A stretch of DNA of 64,000 bases, from positions 74,520 through 138,519 of the forward strand of contig JAVBWA010000005.1 of assembly GCA_036677685.1 (NCBI GenBank). Reading direction: 5' to 3'. Source of the stretch: JAQUBU01 sp036677685 (GTDB taxonomy: Bacteria; Bacillota; Syntrophomonadia; Syntrophomonadales; Syntrophomonadaceae). Of the stretch, positions 1 to 6,937 are shown in pieces. How positions within the stretch are numbered: the stretch's first letter is position 1; every line of letters starts with the position of its first letter. The notes below the pieces were generated by a model that made no database searches, had not been told where the DNA came from, and worked only from the letters and a program-made list of their open reading frames with translations. The position numbers and the translations under genes were made by a program.

Positions 1-1
1 G

Positions 2-961
2 CTGGGTATGTGGCGGCGTCCCAACGGCTTGGATATAGGACGGGTAAGAACCCCGATCGGAGTTATTGGCATAATTTATGAATCACGACCCAATGTGACT
101 GCCGATGCAGCGGGTTTGTGCCTTAAGGCGGGCAATGCCATCCTTTTAAGAGGGGGCGAAGAAGCACTCAACTCCAACCGGGTTATAGCAGCAAGGATTG
201 CCGCGGCCGTAGTTGCCTGCGGAATACCCGAAGGGGCGGTGCAACTGGTCGATAGTGAAGATCGTGAAGCGGCAGTTTTTATGATGAAAATGAATAAGTA
301 CCTTGATGTACTGATTCCCCGGGGTGGTAAAGGACTTAAACAGGTGGTTCTGGACAATGCCAGTGTTCCGGTTATTATGACCGGAATGGGCAACTGCCAT
401 GTTTACATCGATGCCAACGCGGACCTTGAAAAGGCACAGCGCATTGTTTTCAATGCCAAAGTGCAGCGTCCTTCCGTGTGCAACGCGGCTGAAACCCTCT
501 TGGTAAACCGGGAAGCAGCAGAGAAATTTTTGCCGCTAATGATTAAGGAACTGCAGCAAGCCGGAGTGGAAATACGAGCCTGCGAGCGCACTAGGGCAAT
601 AGTTACCGGTCTCAAACCTGCGGTGGATGCCGATTGGGATGAGGAGTATCTGGATTTGATTATGGCGGTCAAAATAGTTGACAGTGTTGATGAGGCGATT
701 GAGCATATTAATAATCATGGCACCGGCCACAGTGAAGCGATTGTAAGCGAGAACTACAGCAGCGTACGCCGCTTTTTGAACGGGGTCGATGCAGCGGCAG
801 TCTATGCCAATGCCTCTACTCGCTTTACCGATGGCGGGGTTTTTGGCTTTGGTGCGGAAATGGGCATAAGCACCCAGAAGCTGCATGCCCGGGGTCCCAT
901 GGGTTTGCAGGAACTGACCACCACCAAGTTCATTATCTACGGGGATGGACAGATACGCTGA
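2..961 (+). CDS. proA: Glutamate-5-semialdehyde dehydrogenase (gamma-glutamyl phosphate reductase), 5' truncated by window edge
   Basis: ProA reduces gamma-glutamyl phosphate to glutamate-5-semialdehyde with NADPH, the second step of proline synthesis in the cytoplasm. The reading frame is open to the left edge, so the ATG at 8 is internal. About 319 residues are present against roughly 415 in the family, so about 95 N-terminal residues lie outside the window. Visible landmarks are GVIGIIYESRPNVT, LIPRGGKGL and the catalytic-Cys region VQRPSVCNAAETLLV, followed by the conserved C-terminal HGTGHSEAIV and DGGVFGFGAEMGISTQK segments. proB would be expected upstream but cannot be seen. Translation ends at TGA 959-961, and a separate start follows 55 bp later for the DedA gene. 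Confidence 0.95.
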   Translation: MGMWRRPNGLDIGRVRTPIGVIGIIYESRPNVTADAAGLCLKAGNAILLRGGEEALNSNRVIAARIAAAVVACGIPEGAVQLVDSEDREAAVFMMKMNKYLDVLIPRGGKGLKQVVLDNASVPVIMTGMGNCHVYIDANADLEKAQRIVFNAKVQRPSVCNAAETLLVNREAAEKFLPLMIKELQQAGVEIRACERTRAIVTGLKPAVDADWDEEYLDLIMAVKIVDSVDEAIEHINNHGTGHSEAIVSENYSSVRRFLNGVDAAAVYANASTRFTDGGVFGFGAEMGISTQKLHARGPMGLQELTTTKFIIYGDGQIR

Positions 962-1015
962 TAACCCCCGCAGTACTTAGGAATACTACATCGATTAGAT
1001 TTACTGGAGAATATC

Positions 1016-1576
1016 ATGTTTGAACAATTTATACCCGTTTTGGAGGACTATGGGATACTGGGGCTGGCGATTCTGGCTTTTGCCGAATCATCGTTTTTCC
1101 CGGTATTCCCTGATTTTTTATTGATCCCCATGTGCCTTGCGAAGCCTGAAGAGGCTCTTTTGTTCGCATTAATAGCTACGCTGGCCTCAGCCGCCGGCGC
1201 CGGTTTTGGCTATACACTGGGGAAGTATATTGGACATCCTTTGCTGCATCGTTTTACCTGTTCCGCCACTGTTGACAAGATCGAACGAGCTTATCAGACT
1301 TATGGAGCCTGGGCTGTACTGTTGGCCGGCTTAATTCCTTTGCCTTACAAGCTTTTTACCATCTCATCGGGGATTTTTACAGTGCCGTTGGCGCGGTTTT
1401 TTGCGGCCACTCTGGTGGGAAGGGGCTTACGTTTTCTATCGGAAGCGTTCCTGATAATGATTGTGGGTGAAAAAGCAATTTTATTTATAAAAGAAAATGT
1501 ACTTTTTATAAGTATTATTATTGCAGTACTAATTGTGGTGGGTTTAGTAATCATTAAAAAAAGACCGATACATTAA
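1016..1576 (+). CDS. DedA/VTT-domain membrane protein (YqaA-like)
   Basis: This 186-residue hydrophobic protein has about four to five predicted membrane segments. It carries the VTT/SNARE-associated signature region: a re-entrant stretch near FAESSFFPVFPDFLL, a Gly-rich GAGFGYTLGKYIG, and LIPLPYKLFTISSG with the family's Pro/Lys pattern. DedA-family proteins are linked to lipid scrambling or transport and membrane homeostasis; the substrate of this one cannot be told from sequence. The short length and the PLPYK motif fit the YqaA subgroup better than full-length DedA. It may share a transcript with proA (55-bp gap) and ends in a bidirectional terminator shared with the convergent cysteine synthase gene. 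Confidence 0.8.
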   Translation: MFEQFIPVLEDYGILGLAILAFAESSFFPVFPDFLLIPMCLAKPEEALLFALIATLASAAGAGFGYTLGKYIGHPLLHRFTCSATVDKIERAYQTYGAWAVLLAGLIPLPYKLFTISSGIFTVPLARFFAATLVGRGLRFLSEAFLIMIVGEKAILFIKENVLFISIIIAVLIVVGLVIIKKRPIH

Positions 1577-1610
1577 GACGGCGGTCTGCCAAATGAAGCT
1601 TAATATAAAA

Positions 1611-1640
1611 CTAAGGCCGGATTTTTTCCGGCCTTTTTAA
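1611..1640. terminator. Bidirectional rho-independent terminator
   Basis: AAGGCCGGA and TCCGGCCTT form a stem around a short T-rich loop, with A-rich sequence before and T5 after. It sits between convergent genes (DedA, plus strand; cysteine synthase, minus strand) and can serve both. Confidence 0.85.
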
Positions 1641-1661
1641 TATGATTTCGAATTATATTGG

Positions 1662-2696
1662 TTATTCAATAATCTCAAATTTATATTGGGCCAGTTTTTT
1701 CTGTTCCTCATCGCTTAAAGCGTAATCGCGCTCCAGAAGCTCCCGTGAAGCCGGAGTGCCGCAAAGCTCGGTGGAAAGATAGCGCAGCCCGTTGTCATTG
1801 ATCATGGTGACAATACACTTCTTATCAGGGTATTTAGCAGCTACTTTCAACGCGGCAGCCACATTGCAGCCGGAGGAGGTGCCGCAGAAAATACCTTCCT
1901 GTTTTGCCATTTGGCGGGCCATTTCCATTGCTTCATCAGAGCTTACCAATACAATACCGTCAACATACTGCAGGTCAAGTATTTCCGGAATAAGCCCATC
2001 GGCTATGCCCTGTACTTTGTGCTGGCCGATGCGCCCCTGGGAAAGTATAGGCGAGTCTGCGGGTTCGGATATATAAACCTTGATATCAGGATTTTTCTCT
2101 TTGAGATATTTGGCATTTCCAGTCACCGTTCCCCCGGTGCCCTGGCACATTATGAAAACGTCAACTTTACCACTGGTCTGCTCCCAGATTTCCGGAGCGG
2201 TCTTTTCAATATGTGCATTGAGATTATCTTCCCGATAAAACTGCCCGATTTCAAAAACCTGGTCCCCATAGGTCTTTTTAATTTTTTCAACTTCCACCAG
2301 TACCAGGTCTACGTCGGTTTCGGCTCCCGGAGTAAGTACCAGTTCAGCTCCATAAGCTCTTATGGTTTTTTTTCGCTCCTCGCTCATTCCTTCCGGCATA
2401 ACAATTATAACCCGGTAGTTCTTAGCAGCACCTACCATGGCGGTGGCTATTCCCGTATTGCCGGTGGTGCCTTCCAGCAAGATCATGCCCGGTTTTAAAT
2501 CACCACGTTGTTCGGCTCTTTCTACTATAGTGCGTACCACCCGGTCTTTTAGACTGCCGCTGGGGTTGGCGAATTCCATTTTGACACAGATATCAGGATT
2601 TACTCCGGCTGCCAGCCGGTTTAATCTAATCATTGGGGTTCTCCCAATAGCTTCCAAAACACTATTAAAAATCCCCTGATTGGCATCCCATTTCAT
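1662..2696 (-). CDS. cysK: PLP-dependent cysteine synthase family protein
   Basis: This is a fold-type II PLP enzyme of 344 residues. The PLP lysine lies in NPSGSLKDR (about residues 45-53), the phosphate-binding loop is GTTGNTG (about 76-82), and the C-terminal GTSSGCNVAAAL closes the cofactor site. O-acetylserine sulfhydrylases have NPxxSVKDR, so SGSLKDR places it in the broader cysteine synthase/cystathionine beta-synthase-like branch. Likely reactions are O-acetylserine plus sulfide to cysteine, or a related beta-replacement. There is no CBS or heme domain. An AGGAGG-like ribosome site precedes ATG at 2696. It is convergent with the DedA gene and upstream of no obvious partner; the next minus-strand gene (YkgJ-like) lies behind it. 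Family is certain, the exact substrate is not. Confidence 0.8.
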   Translation of the reverse strand: MKWDANQGIFNSVLEAIGRTPMIRLNRLAAGVNPDICVKMEFANPSGSLKDRVVRTIVERAEQRGDLKPGMILLEGTTGNTGIATAMVGAAKNYRVIIVMPEGMSEERKKTIRAYGAELVLTPGAETDVDLVLVEVEKIKKTYGDQVFEIGQFYREDNLNAHIEKTAPEIWEQTSGKVDVFIMCQGTGGTVTGNAKYLKEKNPDIKVYISEPADSPILSQGRIGQHKVQGIADGLIPEILDLQYVDGIVLVSSDEAMEMARQMAKQEGIFCGTSSGCNVAAALKVAAKYPDKKCIVTMINDNGLRYLSTELCGTPASRELLERDYALSDEEQKKLAQYKFEIIE

Positions 2697-2762
2697 TGAT
2701 TGCTAACCTCCTAAAACACTAATAAAAATCAATCCCTTTTCTTCCAGTGTTTAAATTATACA

Positions 2763-3383
2763 TTATAAAGGCCAGTTGCTTCCATACTGAATTGGCCGTT
2801 TTATCCTGGCCTCCTCACGGGCCGGACATTCGGCCAGAAAGGCTGGCAAAGAAGCTGTTTCCTCTTCAAAGAATTCAAGCATTTTTTGAAAAAATGGGGA
2901 GCGGTTTTCCGGCTGCCGCAAGCTTAAACCCATTTCCTGCAAGCGGGCGGCCACCTTATTATTAATATAAATTTCGTAATCCGCTAACTCGGCAAAGAAT
3001 TGTTTCCAATGGTTTAACTTTTCTTCATCTTCCCAGGCAATTCCCGGGCAGACAAAGTGGCGGCAGATGGATTCCCGAAGTTCCTGGGAAAGCAGACAAC
3101 CACCTTCTTTCTGGTGAAAGCGGCAGCGGTAACTGGGGCCGTCAATCTGGTTGTTAACCGTTACAGAAGCATCGAGCACAGTTATATTATCCAGGCTGAA
3201 AATGTAATCCACTAATTGCGGCTGTTCTTTTAGAAGATAAGCGAAATCGCTGGGATAGAATACCGGCGAATAATAACCGCAGCAGCCTTTGTCATCCTGG
3301 CGCGGGCATTCACGGCAAAGGTCCACTTCTATATAACTGCGGAGACCTTGATTATGAAAAACCAGATTAATGTCTTTTTCCAT
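2763..3383 (-). CDS. YkgJ-like Cys-rich (putative Zn/Fe-chelating) protein
   Basis: This 206-residue soluble protein has a Cys arrangement like the YkgJ/UPF0153 and FliB-type group: CRECPRQDDKGCCGYY at residues 23-38, CRFHQKEGGC in the middle, then RESICRHFVCPG. These cysteines probably bind a metal or an iron-sulfur cluster; the family has no settled biochemical role, although FliB relatives methylate flagellin lysines. The second half is helical and lacks further motifs. It reads toward the cysteine synthase gene with a 66-bp gap and may be co-transcribed with it. A GAGG-like ribosome site precedes ATG at 3383. Confidence 0.65.
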   Translation of the reverse strand: MEKDINLVFHNQGLRSYIEVDLCRECPRQDDKGCCGYYSPVFYPSDFAYLLKEQPQLVDYIFSLDNITVLDASVTVNNQIDGPSYRCRFHQKEGGCLLSQELRESICRHFVCPGIAWEDEEKLNHWKQFFAELADYEIYINNKVAARLQEMGLSLRQPENRSPFFQKMLEFFEEETASLPAFLAECPAREEARIKRPIQYGSNWPL

Positions 3384-3834
3384 GCTAACCTCACTAATTG
3401 TTTATTAATCAACATATATTATAGGGTTTTTCAAAGCAGGAGGGAAGGGGGCGGGGAGGAGGGACACATGAAAGAAGCATATTTAAGCGGGACATAGAGT
3501 TCTACAGGATTCGGGAACATATCCGGTTTAGCCAATTGCAGCATATGAAAGCAGTGCTTTCTCTTGCTTGCAATCGACATAACCCGAAGCCGGGGAAGCT
3601 TTTGCTGCAAACTGCTGTTGCTAGTCCCCGCCATATACCGCCAGTTGGCTCCTGAGCACGGAGTTCCCCATCACGGAAACAGGTATATCTTAATAAAGAG
3701 AAATTTAATAATATTTTATTAAGGCGATGTCCTATCGAGTCAGAACATGTCTAATCGTGGGGGAATAAGGCGAAAAGTTGGAGTTGTTCGAGGATTATTT
3801 AAAGCCTATTCTAAAAAATGAAAGGAGGCACTGC
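3384..3834. other. Gene-free region upstream of the LuxR-type regulator
   Basis: About 450 bp with no convincing gene. A minus-strand open frame at 3431-3634 has no family features. Purine-rich, GC-rich sequence at 3437-3470 is followed by average-GC sequence. No tRNA, riboswitch or terminator was recognised. The promoter of the downstream regulator presumably lies at 3680-3800. Confidence 0.5.
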
Positions 3835-6306
3835 GTGAAAAGAAACAAAACCCTCAAAAGGGAGCGCGTAAACCGCGCGCTGGAGCGCATATTCGATTAT
3901 CCGCTAACCATTGTGGAAGCCCCGATAGGCTACGGAAAAACCACGGCGGTCCGCGAATTCCTTGCGGCCAGACGCGTTCCGGTAATATGGACCTCTTTTT
4001 TTTCCGAGGACGATACCCCAGAGGCATTTTGGGACAGGCTAGCCGCGGAAATCGGCATCTTGGACGAAACGGCGGGTATCCGGCTCAAAAGCCTCGGTAT
4101 TCCTTCCAATGCTCCACAGGCTGCAACGATTATTTCCATTATGAGCGAGCTGGATTACAACCCCGATACCACGCTTGTCATAGATGATTTCCACCTTGCG
4201 AAAAGTATGCGGGTTACCATGCTTTTCAGACGGTTTGTATCGGAAATGCCGGGGGATTTCCATATCGTTTTCATCACCAGAGATATGTCAAACCTTGACA
4301 TCGCGGAGCTTTTCGCCAAGGGACGGTGTAATATCCTGCCCCAGCAGACGCTGCGCTTCACCGCCGAGGAAATCCGGGCCTACTGCGCTCTGATGGGCTT
4401 TCGCCCGGGCGAGGACGGGCTGAAAAGAGTTGCAGAATACACGGGCGGCTGGATATCCCTCGCCTATTTGATCCTCCGGGGCATGGAGCAGGGCATCCCG
4501 GTGGGCCGGAACAGCGTCATCGACGAGCTGGTAGAAAAGGTTCTCTATGACGCTTACGATGAACCTATACAGAGATTCCTGCTGCGCCTTTCCGTGATGG
4601 ACGCTTTTACAACGGAGCAGGCGCGCTATGTAACGGAGGAAATCCGCGCCGGGGAATTTCTCAAAAAGCTGCGCCGGGAAAACGCCTTCGTTTCCTTCGA
4701 CGAGGCTGCGGGTGTTTACAAAATTCACAACGTGCTGCTGGGTTTTCTTCGAGCCAGGCAGAGAGACGGTGCGGAGAGCGCGGTACCCTACCGGCGCGTG
4801 GGTGAATGGTTTCTTGAACATAAGACGTACAAAACGGCCTATAGGTATCTATTCCGCGCGGGAGAGACAGAGCGTGTCCTCGCTCTGCTCGACGATGAGG
4901 ACGCCATTACCCACGATTCTGCCGAGTTTGAAGGCGCGATGGAAATGTTCGCCGCCGTGCCACGCGCGCTGCTGTTTAAGTACCCGCTGGCCTATCTGCA
5001 ATTCATCGCCCTGCTGATTTTAAGCGGCGATCCTGCCGCAGCGCGGGACGGCGTTTCGCGCCTCGACGAGCTTCAAGGCGTCTACGAACGCTTCGAGAAT
5101 ATTCAGCCCATCCGGAAAAACCGCATCCTCGCGGAGATCAGCACCGTGCGGGTCTTCACCGTATTCAACGACGCGCATCAAATGGTCGCCTGCGCAAATG
5201 AGGCGCTCCACCTTCAGGAGGGAGGCGTCTCCTGCCTGATGAAGCGGGAGGCCGAATTTACCTTCGGTTCTCCCCATTTCCTGTACACCTATTACAGGGA
5301 GCCGGGCAGGCTCCGGGAAACGGCGGATTTCATGGTGTCCGAGTTTCCTGCTTTTTCCAGGCTTGCCAGCGGCTGCGGCACGGGCTGCGACTATGTAACG
5401 CTGGCTGAATACGCTCTGGAAACCGGCGATTGGCGGGCGGCGGAGCTCAACGCCTTCAAGGCCATCTACAAGGCCAAGACAATGGAGCAGACCGGCATCG
5501 CCCTCTGCGCCGGTCTGACGCTTACACGGTTATATATCTATAAGGGCAAAATTGACGAGGCACTGGAACATCTGCGCCAGCTCCGGGATGATGTGACAAA
5601 GGATATCAGCACTGGCTACAATACCTCGCTGGAGCTTGCGGAGGGATATGCCTACGCCTGCCTCGCGCGGCCGGACAGCATCCCGGAATGGCTGCGGACG
5701 GGCGACATGTCCGCTGCCCGCTTCATGTATCACGGCATGGCGTTCAACTATGTCGTACACGGCAAGGCCGTGCTGCTCTCAAAAGACTACATACGGCTGG
5801 AAATGCTGACGGAGGAATGCGCCGCACATTTTACCATCTTTCATAACCAGCTCGGTTTCCTGCACAATCAGATTCTCGACGCGGCGGCAAAATACCGGTT
5901 GTACGGCATGGAAAAGGGCTGCGCGGCACTGCGGGAAGCCCTCGGCATGGCGCGGAAGGATCATATCCTCCTGCCCTTCGCGGAGTACGCCCCTGCCATA
6001 CTGGACATGCTGAGGCATATTGCTCAAAACGATTCTCGGGACGCTTACATCAAGGAAGTGCTGTTTGCCTGCGAGCAATATCTGGAGAGCTTAAAGCGCA
6101 TTCCACAAAGCGCGGCTTCCCTGACAGCACGGGAACTGGAGGTTCTGACCCTGACCGCCGAGGGCCTCAAACGCAGCGAGATTGCCTGCAGGCTGGGCGT
6201 GTCGGCGGGTACCGTCAAGACGCATCTGGAGAATATCTACCGGAAGCTGGAGACCGGCGGCAAAATGGGGGCCGTCCGCAAGGCCCAAAAGCTGAAACTG
6301 TTTTGA
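3835..6306 (+). CDS. MalT-like STAND ATPase transcriptional regulator with C-terminal LuxR HTH
   Basis: This is a large LuxR-family activator, 823 residues from the GTG at 3835, chosen because AAAGGAGG lies six bases upstream; a TTG at 3778 would add 19 residues without a ribosome site. The N-terminal STAND NTPase has Walker A APIGYGKTTAV (about residue 29) and Walker B TTLVIDDFH. The middle is TPR-like helical repeat, and the last 60 residues are a LuxR HTH (SLTARELEVLTLTAEGLKRSEIACR in part, then VSAGTVKTHLENIYRKL). MalT relatives bind an inducer and activate transcription with ATP. GC content is visibly higher than in neighbours (many GCG/CGC codons), suggesting recent acquisition. Targets are unknown; the adjacent surface-protein genes are candidates. 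Confidence 0.88.
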   Translation: MKRNKTLKRERVNRALERIFDYPLTIVEAPIGYGKTTAVREFLAARRVPVIWTSFFSEDDTPEAFWDRLAAEIGILDETAGIRLKSLGIPSNAPQAATIISIMSELDYNPDTTLVIDDFHLAKSMRVTMLFRRFVSEMPGDFHIVFITRDMSNLDIAELFAKGRCNILPQQTLRFTAEEIRAYCALMGFRPGEDGLKRVAEYTGGWISLAYLILRGMEQGIPVGRNSVIDELVEKVLYDAYDEPIQRFLLRLSVMDAFTTEQARYVTEEIRAGEFLKKLRRENAFVSFDEAAGVYKIHNVLLGFLRARQRDGAESAVPYRRVGEWFLEHKTYKTAYRYLFRAGETERVLALLDDEDAITHDSAEFEGAMEMFAAVPRALLFKYPLAYLQFIALLILSGDPAAARDGVSRLDELQGVYERFENIQPIRKNRILAEISTVRVFTVFNDAHQMVACANEALHLQEGGVSCLMKREAEFTFGSPHFLYTYYREPGRLRETADFMVSEFPAFSRLASGCGTGCDYVTLAEYALETGDWRAAELNAFKAIYKAKTMEQTGIALCAGLTLTRLYIYKGKIDEALEHLRQLRDDVTKDISTGYNTSLELAEGYAYACLARPDSIPEWLRTGDMSAARFMYHGMAFNYVVHGKAVLLSKDYIRLEMLTEECAAHFTIFHNQLGFLHNQILDAAAKYRLYGMEKGCAALREALGMARKDHILLPFAEYAPAILDMLRHIAQNDSRDAYIKEVLFACEQYLESLKRIPQSAASLTARELEVLTLTAEGLKRSEIACRLGVSAGTVKTHLENIYRKLETGGKMGAVRKAQKLKLF

Positions 6307-6355
6307 TTTTTCCATAAAAAATCCGCCGTTTGGCAGATACCCGATCAAAAATTGC

Positions 6356-6386
6356 TCCTCTATACTTCCTGTATGGAGGATTTTTT
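6356..6386 (+). terminator. Rho-independent terminator after the LuxR-type gene
   Basis: TCCTCTATAC pairs with GTATGGAGGA across a 5-nt loop (one G-T pair), followed by T6. It separates the regulator from the DUF2442 gene. Confidence 0.75.
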
Positions 6387-6427
6387 ATGGTCTGAAAGCA
6401 CTTTTCAAAGCGAGGAGGTTTATTTCA

Positions 6428-6685
6428 GTGAGCAAAATGCTTAGGGTCACGCCCAACGACGATTACACCCTGTTCGTGGAATTCGAACACGGCAACAAAA
6501 TCATATTTAACATGCGGGACATGATCAAAACCATGCCTTACAGCAGCCTTGAGGATCTCGAACGTTTCAGGGACATCACATTGGAAGAAAAGGCCATCCT
6601 TTGGCCCGACCCCATACCGGGCCAAAGGACCATGCTGCCAATCCGCCTGACCGTAGATAACATACTGTTCACCATACGGGAATAG
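6428..6685 (+). CDS. DUF2442 domain protein
   Basis: This 85-residue protein starts at GTG 6428 behind GAGGAGG. The pattern MLRVTPNDDYTLFVEFEHGNK, ending in LTVDNILFTIRE, with a WPD motif near residue 59, matches the small DUF2442 beta-rich family. Members often sit next to DUF4160 genes as possible toxin-antitoxin-like pairs, but no DUF4160 partner is visible here. Function is unknown. It follows the terminator of the STAND regulator, so it is probably a separate unit. Base composition is closer to that of the regulator than to the housekeeping genes. Confidence 0.75.
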   Translation: MSKMLRVTPNDDYTLFVEFEHGNKIIFNMRDMIKTMPYSSLEDLERFRDITLEEKAILWPDPIPGQRTMLPIRLTVDNILFTIRE

Positions 6686-6760
6686 GAGGGTAATAATAAA
6701 ATTTTGGGGGGTCATAACCCCAAAATCGGAGTTTAGTTTCGGCCAGGATCGATAACAAAA

Positions 6761-6904
6761 ATGAAACATATGCTTGGAACAGTGTATTTTGTTCTCCTTG
6801 CCGCCCGGGATTATGCAACGAGGCCGGGGGACATGGATTACTTCTCTTGGAGCGACAGCGTGATTGTGTATAGTCATGTGATGCCGGACACGATGAAAAG
6901 ATAA
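6761..6904 (+). CDS. Doubtful small ORF (47 aa)
   Basis: An ATG-started frame of 47 codons ending at TAA 6902-6904, just before the FN3 protein. It has no good ribosome site (GATAACAAAA precedes the ATG), no recognisable family and no clear signal peptide. A hairpin-like inverted repeat (ATTTTGGGG/CCCCAAAAT, 6701-6726) sits upstream. It may be a remnant of a longer gene or plain noise. Confidence 0.2.
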   Translation: MKHMLGTVYFVLLAARDYATRPGDMDYFSWSDSVIVYSHVMPDTMKR

Positions 6905-6937
6905 TTGTGTAATAACGTTGACGGAGGGAACAGTGTA

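Noticed and set aside
3431..3634. 67-codon minus-strand ORF upstream of the STAND regulator
   Set aside because: There is no ribosome site and no recognisable domain; it ends in low-complexity Pro/Ser/Leu sequence from a purine-rich tract.
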